From an uncultured Pseudohongiella sp. (GTDB lineage: Bacteria; Pseudomonadota; Gammaproteobacteria; Pseudomonadales; Pseudohongiellaceae): DNA of 64,000 nucleotides. Within the stretch, counting starts at the first letter, position 1. The number at the start of each line of letters is the position of its first letter. Position numbers and translations under genes: made by a program. A model generated the notes under the pieces. That model was not told where the DNA came from. It saw only the letters and a list, made by a program, of their open reading frames with translations, and ran no database searches. Positions 7,977 to 18,049 of the stretch are shown piece by piece. The stretch is from the NCBI GenBank assembly GCA_951812965.1, contig OX638341.1, forward strand, positions 726,438 to 790,437, written 5' to 3'.

Positions 7977-9049
7977 CCGGGTTTGTCACGCGCGGGCAAG
8001 ACGTCCCGCAGTTTTTCGGCCATATCGAGCACGGCCTCTTCGGTCGTGTCCCAGCCCATGCAGGCATCGGTGACGGACACGCCGTATTTCATTTGCGACA
8101 GGTCGGCGGGAATATCCTGCCGGCCGGGATAGATGTTGCTTTCCAGCATGGCGCCGATGATCGATGTGTTTCCTTCGAGGATCTGGTGCGTGATGTCCTT
8201 GAGCACGAGGGGCTGCATTTCCGGATTCTTGCCGGAGTTGGCATGGCTGCAATCGATCATGATGTTGCGGCTGACGCCGCCTTTCTCGAGCGCGATTTCG
8301 CATTGGGCCACGTGCACGGTATCGTAGTTCGGGCCGCTGGAGCCGCCGCGCAATACGATATGGGCGTTGGAATTGCCGCGGGTGGTGACGACGCTGACCT
8401 GGCCCTTGCCGTTGATGCCGAGGAAGCGATGAGGCTTGAGTACGGATTGCATGGCGTTGACGGCCACCATCCAGCCGCCGTCGGTGCCGTTCTTGAATCC
8501 GATGGCCGAAGACAGCCCGGAGGACATTTCCCGATGGGTCTGGGACTCGGTGGTGCGCGCTCCCACGGCGGACCAGCAGATCAGGTCCTGCAGGTATTGC
8601 GGCGAGATCGGATCGAGCGCTTCGGTGGATGTCGGCAGGCCGATGTCGACGATGTCCTGCAACAGTTGACGACCCTTGCGCAGTCCGTCCTCGACCTTGA
8701 AGGAGTCGTCGAGGTAGGGGTCGTTGATCATGCCTTTCCAGCCGATCGAGGTTCGCGGTTTTTCGAAATAAACTCGCATAACCAGATACAATGTGTCGCC
8801 GACCTGGTCGGCCAGTTTCTTCAGCCGGCGCGCGTAGTCGAGCGCCTGTTCGGTATTGTGGACGGAGCAGGGGCCGATGACGAGGAACAGTCTTGGGTCC
8901 TCGCGTCTGAGAATGGAGAAAACGGTTTCACGAGCTACGCTTACGGCCTCTGACTGGGACTCGGACAGGGGCAGTTCGGCTTTCAACTGAACTGGGGTGA
9001 TCAGCCTTTCGTTGGACTCGATATTCAGGTCTTCGGTACGCACTTGCAT
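7973..9049 (-). CDS. 3-deoxy-7-phosphoheptulonate synthase (DAHP synthase, class I)
   Basis: First enzyme of the shikimate pathway, condensing phosphoenolpyruvate with erythrose 4-phosphate. The 358-residue length fits the AroF/G/H family. Visible motifs: FLVIGPCSVHN, MRVYFEKPRTSIGWKG, ARTTESQTHREMSSGLS, GFKNGTDG and MIDCSHANSGKNP, carrying the metal and substrate ligands. Which aromatic amino acid inhibits it cannot be read from the sequence. Its substrate erythrose 4-phosphate is made by the transketolase encoded near 28 kb. Confidence 0.95.
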   Translation of the reverse strand: MQVRTEDLNIESNERLITPVQLKAELPLSESQSEAVSVARETVFSILRREDPRLFLVIGPCSVHNTEQALDYARRLKKLADQVGDTLYLVMRVYFEKPRTSIGWKGMINDPYLDDSFKVEDGLRKGRQLLQDIVDIGLPTSTEALDPISPQYLQDLICWSAVGARTTESQTHREMSSGLSSAIGFKNGTDGGWMVAVNAMQSVLKPHRFLGINGKGQVSVVTTRGNSNAHIVLRGGSSGPNYDTVHVAQCEIALEKGGVSRNIMIDCSHANSGKNPEMQPLVLKDITHQILEGNTSIIGAMLESNIYPGRQDIPADLSQMKYGVSVTDACMGWDTTEEAVLDMAEKLRDVLPARDKPG

Positions 9050-9148
9050 GGCTGGCTACCGTTTTTTATGGTCGATTCGTAAGGGGCGGAAATAATAGCA
9101 GATCGGGTGCTGGCCAGAAACGATTGATTTAATTGGGTATTGGTGGTG

Positions 9149-9475
9149 TGGCTTCGATCCGTCGCAGTCTGATGGGGGTTGTGCAGCGGACGCCGTGAAT
9201 ACGTCCCTGTAGGCTTCATTTCCCTTCTGCGTCATTCTGCGCGCAGCGAAGCGGAGTCGCAGAATCTCGGAGGGTTTGTTAGTTCGATGCGAATAGTACA
9301 TGCCGTCCCTGGCGCGGGCTCAGTGGCTTCGATTGGCCCCAGCCCCGGCATCCATGCCGGGTCGTTCGGCCTTCAAGAAGCGTTGCTTCTTGTCGGCTAC
9401 GCCGACCGGGCCTCACCCATGCCTCGCATGCCGCTGCACACCCCTCACCACGACGGCGACTCACGTTGTGCAGCC
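9149..9475. repeat. Degenerate stem-loop element (copy 1), interrupted
   Basis: The stretch GTGGCTTCGATCCGTCG through GTCCCTGTAGGCTTC (9148-9216) closely matches 14297-14365. Its arm (9161-9189) is complementary, with several mismatches, to 9431-9460 (CCGCTGCACACCCCTCACCA). Between the arms lie other repeat pieces: a 35-bp motif at 9234-9268 and hairpin-forming sequence at 9345-9400. It looks like the better-preserved element at 14.3 kb after decay and insertion of other repeats. Confidence 0.55.
9234..9268. repeat. 35-bp dispersed repeat (also inside a gene at 45601-45635)
   Basis: Begins ATTCTGCGCG and ends GCAGAATCTC, so its ends are complementary (ATTCTGC/GCAGAAT). 33 of 35 bases match the copy at 45601-45635, which lies inside the coding sequence of an NAD-dependent epimerase-like gene. 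Confidence 0.75.
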
Positions 9476-9550
9476 TCGAAAGTTTCGGTTTCATGTAGGG
9501 AAGAGCGACTCACGTTGTGCAGGCTCGAAAGTTTCGGTTTCATGTAGGGG
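9456..9550. repeat. 49-bp direct duplication
   Basis: Two near-identical units containing CTCACGTTGTGCAG, CTCGAAAGTTTCGG and TTTCATGTAGGG lie in tandem (offset 49 bp), just upstream of the M14 peptidase gene. The second copy ends in a type-A palindrome. Confidence 0.7.
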
Positions 9551-9567
9551 CGAGGCATGCCTCGCCC
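9548..9567. repeat. Type A palindrome
   Basis: Perfect GGGCGAGGCATGCCTCGCCC with the usual GTAG flank on the left. It ends 27 bp before the M14 peptidase start and would form a hairpin in that gene's leader. Confidence 0.85.
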
Positions 9568-9594
9568 GAACGTTCTATGGAAAAAGAGATCAGA

Positions 9595-10704
9595 ATGAAA
9601 ATTGACGCAGGATTTGATGGTGGGAACATTGAGGTCGTTGAGGCTGGTGGTGCGGGTGATATTCGGTTGCGGATTCGGCGGGATAATTTGTCGGACTTTT
9701 ACCAGTGGTTTTATTTTCGGGTTTCGGGGGTGCGGGGGGAGGAATGTGCGGTCAGGGTCTTGAATGCGGGCGGGGCTGCTTATCCTGATGGGTTTCGGGA
9801 TTATCGGGTGCTTTGTTCGTTCGACCGCCAGGAGTGGTTTCGGCATCCGGCGCGACTTGAGGGTGGGGTGTTGCGGTGGGATTTCAATTTCGGCAGTGAT
9901 GCGGTCTGGTTTGCTTATTTTGTTCCTTATTCGATGGAGCGGCATCATGACTTACTGGCGCGGGCGTGTCGGAACGCCCGTTGCCGGCTGATTACTCTGG
10001 GGCGGACGCTGGATGGGCAGGCGCTTGATTTGTTGCATTTCAGTACCGGGGAGGGCCGGCGGCCTTGTTGGGCAATTGCGCGGCAGCATCCTGGGGAGAC
10101 GATGGCGGAATGGTGGATGGAAGGAGCGGTGGAATGGCTTTGCAGTGGGGAGGCGGATTCGCTGCTTGAGAAATGTGATTTGTACCTGGTGCCGAACATG
10201 AATCCGGATGGGAGCCGGCGGGGGCATTTGCGCACTAATGCGGCCGGGCGCAACCTCAATCGGGAATGGGCCGGGGCAACGATGGAGCAGTCGCCGGAGG
10301 TTTTTCTGGTGCAGCGGGAGATGGAGCGGACCGGGGTTGATTTTCTGCTTGACGTGCATGGCGACGAAGCCCTGCCGTATTGCTTCATCGCCGGTACGGA
10401 AGGGCTGGCGGAATGGGACGCAGGCAAGCAGGCGCGGCTCGATTTCTATCGCGAGCGGCTGGTTGCCGCCAATGCCGATTTCCAGACTCGATACGGTTAT
10501 CCGCCCAATAGACGCGGCAAGGCAAACATGGGCATGAGCACGAACCAGACCGCCCGGCGTCACGGCTGTCTGGCCATGACGCTGGAGATGCCGTTCAAGG
10601 ACAATGCGAACGCGCCGGACGAGCGCTTCGGCTGGTCGCCGGAGCGCAGCGGACGGCTGGCGGTTTCCTGTCTCGAAGTGCTGGAGAAATATCTCGACCG
10701 ATAG
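9595..10704 (+). CDS. M14-family zinc carboxypeptidase (cytosolic carboxypeptidase-like)
   Basis: 369-residue protein with an N-terminal beta domain (about 1-120) of the type found before bacterial M14 cytosolic carboxypeptidases, then the peptidase domain. Zinc ligands are visible as His and Glu in RQHPGETMAEW and the third His in DVHGDE. The substrate-binding segment NPDGSRRGHLRTNAAGRNLN and the catalytic Glu in TLEMPF follow. No signal peptide, so cytosolic action is likely. GAGATCAGA precedes the chosen ATG; another in-frame ATG lies 18 bp upstream. Early codons are unusually rich in G-ending and rarer codons compared with neighbours. Confidence 0.85.
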   Translation: MKIDAGFDGGNIEVVEAGGAGDIRLRIRRDNLSDFYQWFYFRVSGVRGEECAVRVLNAGGAAYPDGFRDYRVLCSFDRQEWFRHPARLEGGVLRWDFNFGSDAVWFAYFVPYSMERHHDLLARACRNARCRLITLGRTLDGQALDLLHFSTGEGRRPCWAIARQHPGETMAEWWMEGAVEWLCSGEADSLLEKCDLYLVPNMNPDGSRRGHLRTNAAGRNLNREWAGATMEQSPEVFLVQREMERTGVDFLLDVHGDEALPYCFIAGTEGLAEWDAGKQARLDFYRERLVAANADFQTRYGYPPNRRGKANMGMSTNQTARRHGCLAMTLEMPFKDNANAPDERFGWSPERSGRLAVSCLEVLEKYLDR

Positions 10705-10710
10705 GGGAAT

Positions 10711-10849
10711 GTAGGGACATGTAGGGGCATGTAGGGGCATGTAGGGGCATGTAGGGGCGAGGCATGCCTCGCCCGCTGTTTTGCCTCGCCCGCGGTTTGC
10801 GTTGGTAATATGTCCAACCCTGGACGGGCGACGCATGCGTCGCCCCTAC
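10711..10849. repeat. Decamer tandem repeat plus type A / type B palindrome pair
   Basis: Five exact-period decamers GTAGGGGCAT (first unit GTAGGGACAT) at 10711-10760 run into a perfect type-A palindrome (10755-10774). A half palindrome follows near 10782, then a perfect type-B palindrome (10826-10845) ending in CTAC. The decamer is the outer flank of the A element reiterated, so it looks like slippage at the element's end. Confidence 0.85.
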
Positions 10850-10875
10850 ATCTGCCCTTCCATCCGCGCCTGCCC

Positions 10876-12861
<1,986 letters not shown>

Positions 12862-12889
12862 TCATTCATTACCAAGGCAGGTCCTAACG

Positions 12890-14287
12890 ATGACGAATTT
12901 CATCAAGTCCTCACTCATGCTGCTGACGCTTTGCCTGGCATCCTTGCCGGCATCCGCCGACAATCTGTTCGACATATTGCAACTCGCGCTGAATAACGAT
13001 CCCGTATTGCGCCAGGCGGAGGCTTCCTACCGCGCCAATCGCGAGACGATGATCCAGACCCGCTCGTCGCTGCTGCCTAATCTCGGCGCCGGCGGCGGGA
13101 CGTCTCGCCTGACAAGCGGGCCGACCTCGGACATCACCCGGGAGGTAACAAATCCGGTCACCGGCGAAACCATGCGAGTAATCGTGCAAAGAGAGCACAG
13201 TTTCAGCAACGGCGTAAACAACCACAACTGGGGCATCAGCCTGAACCAGAGCGTGCTCAACCTGGCGAACTGGTACAACTTCCAGAGCGCCAGGGCGACC
13301 AACCGGGCCGCCGCGGTGAATCTCGCCGCCCAGGAACAGGAATTGATCATGCGCGTGGCCGCGGCCTACTTCGACGTGCTGCGCGCGCTCGATACCCTGG
13401 AAGTGAATATCCAGGAAGAGGAAGCCGCCCAGCGCTCCTTCGAGCAGACGAGCCAGCGTGAGGAAGTCGGACTGGTGGCGATCACCGACGTCTACGACGC
13501 CCAGGCTGCCTACGATCTGGCGCGCAACACCACCATCCTGCAAGCCGATATCCTGCGTTCGCGCTACGAGGTGCTGGAAGCCATCACCGGTCAGTCGCAT
13601 CCGGAGATCGACGTGCTACGTGACGACTTTCCCATCGTCAACGTGGGCGGCAGCCTGGAAGAGTGGGAATCCCAGGCGATGGAAAACAGCCTGGCCGTGA
13701 CCGCGGCGGAATTCAACCTCGAAGCCTCGCGCAGGACTTTGCAGGCGCGCAAGTCGGACCGCCTTCCGACGATCGATTTCACCGGCCAGTTCGGCCATTT
13801 CGCGACCCAGCCCATCGTCAGCCAGGGCATCCAGATCGGCGGCGGCTCAAGCGACCGCACGCAGCTCGCGCTGAACCTGTCGATTCCGCTCTATAGCGGC
13901 GGCGCCATGCGTTCGCGCCAGCGCGCGGCGGAATACAGCGTCATGGCTGCGGAAGAATCGCTGGAACTGACGGAACGGCAACTGATCCAGAACATCCGCA
14001 ACGCCTATCGCCGAGTGGCTACCGACGTATTGGTGATCGCCCAGCGGCAACAGTCGATCGTTTCGGCCCAGAGCTCGCTCGAAGCAACGGAGCTCGGCGC
14101 CGAAGTCGGCACGCGCAACATCGTCGAAGTCCTGCGCGCCCGCGAAATTCTCTTCCAGGCCCTGCGAGCCTACGCCGACGCCCGCTACAACTACGTAATC
14201 GACAGCCTGGTTCTGAAACAAACGGCAGGCATCCTCACGCCCCAGGACATAATCGAACTGAATAACTGGTTACAGGAGGGGGAGTAG
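12890..14287 (+). CDS. tolC: TolC family outer-membrane efflux/secretion protein
   Basis: 465-residue outer-membrane channel protein for type I secretion or tripartite efflux. A signal peptide (MTNFIKSSLMLLTLCLASLP, cleavage after ASA) precedes mature DNLFDILQLALNNDPVLRQAEA, the typical TolC start. The two OEP repeats follow, with VAITDVYDAQAAYDLARNTT in the first half and the equivalent TRNIVEVLRAREILFQALRAY in the second. The internal duplication and LNLSIPLYSGGAMRSR strand are diagnostic. No ABC transporter or membrane-fusion protein adjoins it. It could serve the RTX protein encoded at 53 kb. Confidence 0.9.
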   Translation: MTNFIKSSLMLLTLCLASLPASADNLFDILQLALNNDPVLRQAEASYRANRETMIQTRSSLLPNLGAGGGTSRLTSGPTSDITREVTNPVTGETMRVIVQREHSFSNGVNNHNWGISLNQSVLNLANWYNFQSARATNRAAAVNLAAQEQELIMRVAAAYFDVLRALDTLEVNIQEEEAAQRSFEQTSQREEVGLVAITDVYDAQAAYDLARNTTILQADILRSRYEVLEAITGQSHPEIDVLRDDFPIVNVGGSLEEWESQAMENSLAVTAAEFNLEASRRTLQARKSDRLPTIDFTGQFGHFATQPIVSQGIQIGGGSSDRTQLALNLSIPLYSGGAMRSRQRAAEYSVMAAEESLELTERQLIQNIRNAYRRVATDVLVIAQRQQSIVSAQSSLEATELGAEVGTRNIVEVLRAREILFQALRAYADARYNYVIDSLVLKQTAGILTPQDIIELNNWLQEGE

Positions 14288-14296
14288 TCGGGATTT

Positions 14297-14420
14297 GTGG
14301 CTTCGATCCGTCGCCGTCGGGTGGCGGGGGGTGCAGCGGACGCCGTAAATACGTCCCTGTAGGCTCTAGCTCGGCTTCCTGCCTCGCACGCCCGCTGCAC
14401 CCCCCGCCACCCGACGACGA
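14297..14420. repeat. MITE-like long stem-loop element (copy 2)
   Basis: Two 30-base arms (14311-14340 and 14391-14420) are complementary at 28 positions around a 50-base loop. The left part repeats at 9149-9216 with the loop motif ACGTCCCTGTAGGCT conserved. It follows the TolC-like gene by 9 bp and may also act as a transcript end, though there is no U-run. Confidence 0.75.
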
Positions 14421-14544
14421 CTCACACCTGTGCATCGGCGAGATTTTCCTGTCGATTCGGTTCGAGTCGAAGCATTGAATCTGTGGATTCTGTACGATTT
14501 AAGTGGACGTGAGCGGCCCCGTTCGAAGTCACTGGACTTAGAAA

Positions 14545-15684
14545 TTGCAAAGTAAACTCCCACAAGTTGGCACTACTATATTTACGGTCATGTCGCGCAT
14601 GGCTGCGGAGCATGGGGCGATCAATTTGTCTCAGGGATATCCGGATTTTGATTGTCCCGAGCGCTTGCGCGAGTTGGTGGCCGAGCGCCTGAACGGCGGC
14701 TGTAATCAGTATCCGCCTATGGCCGGGGTCGTGGAATTGCGCGAGCGCATTGCGGAAAAAGTAGCCGCGTATTACGGCTTCAGCGCCGATCCGGAGACTG
14801 AAATCACCGTTACTTCCGGCGCTACCGAGGCGGTGTTCGACGCGGTGCAGGCAGTGGTGCATCCGGGTGACGAGGTGATCATGTTCGACCCGGCTTACGA
14901 CTGTTACGAACCCGCGGTGCAACTTGCCGGCGGCAGGGCCGTACGCCTGCCCCTGACTCAGCCGGATTATGGCATCGACTGGGATCTCGTGGCCGGGAGC
15001 ATCACCGGCCGCACTCGCTTGATCATGATCAACAGCCCGCATAATCCCTGCGGCTCAATTCTCGACAGCGCCGATCTCGACCGGCTTGCAGAACTGATCC
15101 GGGGCAGGGATATTTTCGTGCTTTCGGACGAAGTTTATGAACACATGGTGTTCGACGGGCTCGGTCACGCCAGCGTCGTGGGCCATGAGGAATTGCGCGC
15201 GTCGAGTTTCGCGATTTTTTCCTTTGGCAAGACCTATCATGCAACCGGCTGGAAACTCGCGTATTGTGTTGCTCCTCCGGCGTTGACGGAAGAGTTTCGC
15301 AAGGTGCACCAGTTTGTTACCTTTACCAGTTCCAGTTTCGTGCAATACGCCATCGCCGATTTCATGGCCGAATGCCCCGGGCACGCGCACGAGTTGCCGC
15401 GGTTTTATCAGCGCAAACGCGATCTGTTCTGTAAATTACTGGCGCCGTCGCGCTTTCGTTTCACGCCGTCCGCAGGCACCTATTTCCAGTTGGCGGACTA
15501 TTCGGCGATTTCCGATCTTTCCGACCGGGAATTCGTCAATTGGCTCACGCGGGAAATCGGTGTGGCCGCCATTCCGCTGTCGCCTTTCTATCGCACGCCC
15601 TCGGGTGCGCGCCACATCCGATTCTGTTTCTGCAAGGAAGACGCTACCCTGGAACGCGCGGCGGAAATCCTGTGCCGATTGTAA
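14545..15684 (+). CDS. Class I aminotransferase, methionine aminotransferase (YbdL) type
   Basis: PLP enzyme moving an amino group from methionine or other amino acids to a 2-oxo acid. 379 residues. SKLPQVGTTIFTVMSRMAAEHG and NLSQGYPDFDCP are typical of the YbdL group. The PLP lysine lies in FSFGKTYHATGWK, the Asp-Tyr cofactor motif in LSDEVYEH and NSPHNPCG. An in-frame TAG ends four bases before the TTG start, so translation must begin at this TTG or later (next ATG at 14590). The TTG start preserves the family N-terminus. It ends just before queG. Confidence 0.88.
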   Translation: MQSKLPQVGTTIFTVMSRMAAEHGAINLSQGYPDFDCPERLRELVAERLNGGCNQYPPMAGVVELRERIAEKVAAYYGFSADPETEITVTSGATEAVFDAVQAVVHPGDEVIMFDPAYDCYEPAVQLAGGRAVRLPLTQPDYGIDWDLVAGSITGRTRLIMINSPHNPCGSILDSADLDRLAELIRGRDIFVLSDEVYEHMVFDGLGHASVVGHEELRASSFAIFSFGKTYHATGWKLAYCVAPPALTEEFRKVHQFVTFTSSSFVQYAIADFMAECPGHAHELPRFYQRKRDLFCKLLAPSRFRFTPSAGTYFQLADYSAISDLSDREFVNWLTREIGVAAIPLSPFYRTPSGARHIRFCFCKEDATLERAAEILCRL

Positions 15685-15692
15685 GACGCAAG

Positions 15693-16778
15693 GTGAAAAA
15701 ACCTCGAGCAGATCTTGATTTTCCGGCCCTGGCCGGGCGCATACGCGAGTGGGGCGGGGAACTCGGTTTTCAGCAAGTCGGAATCACCGACATCGATCTG
15801 GGAAGCTATCGCAGGCATCTCGAGTCCTGGCTGGAACAGCGGCATCACGGCGAGATGTCCTATATGGCGCGCCACCACAACAAGCGCTGCCATCCGGACA
15901 AGCTCCATCCCGGCGCCGCACGCATCATCAGCGTGCGTATGGACTACGACCACGTCGGGGAAAACTCGCTCGATCCCATGGCGGAAGGAGACGCTGCCTA
16001 CGTCGCGCGCTACGCCCGGGGCCGCGACTACCATAAGATGATGCGGCTGCGCCTGCAGCGGCTGGCGGACCGGATCGAGCAAGAAGTGGGCAGCCATTCC
16101 TATCGCGCTTTCGTCGATAGCGCGCCGGTGCTCGAACGGGCGATCGCGGAGAAGGCCGGGCTCGGCTGGATCGGCAAGAACACCATGCTCATCAATCCCG
16201 AGGCCGGCTCCTGGTTCTTCCTCGGTGAACTGTTTACCGACCTGCCTTTGCCGGTGGACGAGCCTGGCGGCGCCCATTGCGGCACTTGCCGCGCCTGCCT
16301 AGACATTTGCCCCACCGGCGCTTTCACCGGCCCCAACAGCCTCGATGCGCGCAAATGCATATCCTATCTGACGATCGAATTGCGCGGGCCAATTCCGGAA
16401 GAACTGCGCGAACCCATGGGCAATCGCATCTTCGGCTGCGACGACTGCCAGATCGTTTGTCCCTGGAACAAGTTCGCGCGAATCTCGGCCGAGGCCGACT
16501 TCGAGCCGCGGCATCAGCTCGACTCGGTTGGACTGGCGCAACTGTTTGCCTGGACCGAAGACGAATTCAAGGAAAGAACCGCCGGCTCGGCAATCCGCCG
16601 CATCGGCTACGAATGCTGGCTGCGCAATATCGCCGTGGCGCTGGGTAATGCGCCGGCGAGCGAGGAAACCGTCTCGACCCTGCGCGCCCGCCTCGGCCAT
16701 CCCTCCGAACTCGTCGCGGAACACGTCCGCTGGGCGCTGGCCCGGCAGCAGGAAAAAGCGGACAGATTGTCTGATTGA
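15693..16778 (+). CDS. queG: Epoxyqueuosine reductase QueG
   Basis: Last step of queuosine synthesis in tRNA, using cobalamin and two [4Fe-4S] clusters. 361 residues. Family motifs: GFQQVGITD, HGEMSYMARH, YARGRDYHKMMR and DSAPVLERAIAEKAGLGWIGKN. The ferredoxin motif is CGTCRACLDICPTGA and the second cluster Cys set is in CDDCQIVCPWN. A HEAT-like C-terminal region (SAIRRIGYECWLRNIAVALG) is intact. I chose the GTG giving VKKPRADLDFPALAGRI from alignment with E. coli QueG. Another in-frame GTG 21 bp upstream would overlap the aminotransferase stop. Confidence 0.95.
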   Translation: MKKPRADLDFPALAGRIREWGGELGFQQVGITDIDLGSYRRHLESWLEQRHHGEMSYMARHHNKRCHPDKLHPGAARIISVRMDYDHVGENSLDPMAEGDAAYVARYARGRDYHKMMRLRLQRLADRIEQEVGSHSYRAFVDSAPVLERAIAEKAGLGWIGKNTMLINPEAGSWFFLGELFTDLPLPVDEPGGAHCGTCRACLDICPTGAFTGPNSLDARKCISYLTIELRGPIPEELREPMGNRIFGCDDCQIVCPWNKFARISAEADFEPRHQLDSVGLAQLFAWTEDEFKERTAGSAIRRIGYECWLRNIAVALGNAPASEETVSTLRARLGHPSELVAEHVRWALARQQEKADRLSD

Positions 16779-16788
16779 ACCTGTTTTC

Positions 16789-16803
16789 GGGCGAGGCATG
16801 CCT
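16789..16803. repeat. Left part of a type A palindrome cut by the IS110 element
   Basis: GGGCGAGGCATGCCT is the first 15 bases of the type-A palindrome. The expected CGCCC is replaced by the IS left end (TGTCTGTTACTAG). The missing right part, CTCGCCCCTAC, is found at 18050 on the other side of the element. Confidence 0.85.
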
Positions 16804-16860
16804 TGTCTGTTACTAGTCTGTTAGATTGAATCCCACATCTGGGCCCACGGGAGGGTCCAG

Positions 16861-17006
16861 CCTTCGGCGCCCGATGCATCGGGCGCCGAAGGTGGCGGTG
16901 GACGGGCCGTAGGCATGCTGGTCTTAGAGACCGTGGGCGAGCGTGGCCGCCACCGTCTTTCCCGACATCCTGAACGGTTGCGTGGGCTACGAGCCCGAAT
17001 GACAAG
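16861..17006 (+). ncRNA. Predicted bridge RNA of the IS110 element
   Basis: Three structures in order. (1) A perfect 32-base palindrome (16861-16892) as 5' hairpin. (2) A loop closed by GTGGCGG/CCGCCAC with inner hairpin GGTCT-TAG-AGACC. Its left side holds AGGCATGC (16911-16918), equal to the target left half. Its right side holds GGGCGAG (16935-16941), complementary to the target right half CTCGCCC. (3) A loop with inner hairpin GGGCT-ACG-AGCCC. Its left side holds ACGGTTGC (16974-16981), equal to the IS right end. Its right side holds GACAAG (17001-17006), complementary to CTTGTC at the left end. This matches the target-binding and donor-binding loops known from IS621. Exact RNA ends are unknown. 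Confidence 0.82.
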
Positions 17007-17024
17007 GTGAGGAGGACGGAAAAG

Positions 17025-17990
17025 ATGTCTGAGTATAACCCGGATTTTGTTGGTGTCGATGTATCGAAAGACTTTCTGGACGCGCATCGGCTGCGTGACG
17101 GCGTAGCAAAGCGCTATGCCAATGATCCCGGCGGGATCCGCGCACTATTGCGCTGGGCCGGACCGGAGGTGCGCGGCGTGGTGTACGAGCCGAGCGGCCC
17201 CTACCACCGCGATCTCGAGCAGGCGCTGCTGAACGCGAGCATGACAGCGCTGAAAGCGAACCCGCGGCGGGCGCGGGAGTTCGCGCGTGCGGCCGGGCGA
17301 CTGGCCAAGACCGATCGCGCCGATGCCGAATGTCTGGCGCGCATGGGCGTTGCGCTGCCCCTGCGCCCGGTCAAACCGCGCTCGAAGCAGCAGCGGGAAC
17401 TGGCCGAACTTACCCTGCTGCGCGATAGCCTGGTCCGGCAACATGTGGCCGAGAACAATCGCAGCGGGCAACTCCAGTTCGCCTATGCCAAACGCTTCCA
17501 GCAACAGTGCATCCGCCAACTGGCGAGAAAAATCGCCCAGTTGGACAAGCGCATCGCAGAACTGGTCCAGGCCGATCCCGACTTGGCGCATAGCTTGGCC
17601 TTGCTGACCTCCATCCCTGGCATCGGCCACCAGACCGCCGTCATCCTGTTGACCGACATGCCCGAACTCGGACAGCTCGATCCCAAGGCCGTCGGCAGCC
17701 TCGCCGGCCTGGCTCCGGTGGCGCGCGACTCCGGCTTGCGCAGTGGGAAGCGGCATATCCAGGGCGGACGACCACGTGTACGCCGAAGCTTGTACATGGC
17801 TGCGCTCGCCGCAATTCGTTGCGCGCCACCGCTGAAAATCAAGTACCAGCGAATGAAAAACGCCGGCAAACCCCCAAAAGTCGCCATCGTCGCCATCATG
17901 CGCAATCTCGCCGTACTCGCGAACCACTTGCTCGCCGAAAATCAGCCATGGTCTCCCGAACCACCACGAAGAGCGGCTTGCGCCTCTTGA
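17025..17990 (+). CDS. IS110-family transposase (DEDD recombinase)
   Basis: 321-residue RNA-guided recombinase. The N-terminal RuvC-like domain shows the DEDD tetrad as Asp12 (FVGVDVSKDFLD), Glu55 (VVYEPSGPYHRDL), Asp97 and Asp100 (KTDRADAE). A helical linker follows. The C-terminal Transposase_20 domain has LTSIPGIGHQTAVILLTDMP and LAGLAPVARDSGLRSGKR, where Ser236 is the likely catalytic serine. AGGAGG precedes the ATG. All key residues are present, so the enzyme is probably active. Confidence 0.95.
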   Translation: MSEYNPDFVGVDVSKDFLDAHRLRDGVAKRYANDPGGIRALLRWAGPEVRGVVYEPSGPYHRDLEQALLNASMTALKANPRRAREFARAAGRLAKTDRADAECLARMGVALPLRPVKPRSKQQRELAELTLLRDSLVRQHVAENNRSGQLQFAYAKRFQQQCIRQLARKIAQLDKRIAELVQADPDLAHSLALLTSIPGIGHQTAVILLTDMPELGQLDPKAVGSLAGLAPVARDSGLRSGKRHIQGGRPRVRRSLYMAALAAIRCAPPLKIKYQRMKNAGKPPKVAIVAIMRNLAVLANHLLAENQPWSPEPPRRAACAS

Positions 17991-18049
17991 TTACAACGAC
18001 TTCAACCCGGAGGATACAATCTGAATCAATACTTCACGCAACACGGTTG

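Noticed and set aside
9300..9430. Small gene between the DAHP synthase and M14 peptidase genes
   Set aside because: Open frames here consist of repeat fragments and hairpins such as CCCGGCATCCATGCCGGG. No coding signature.
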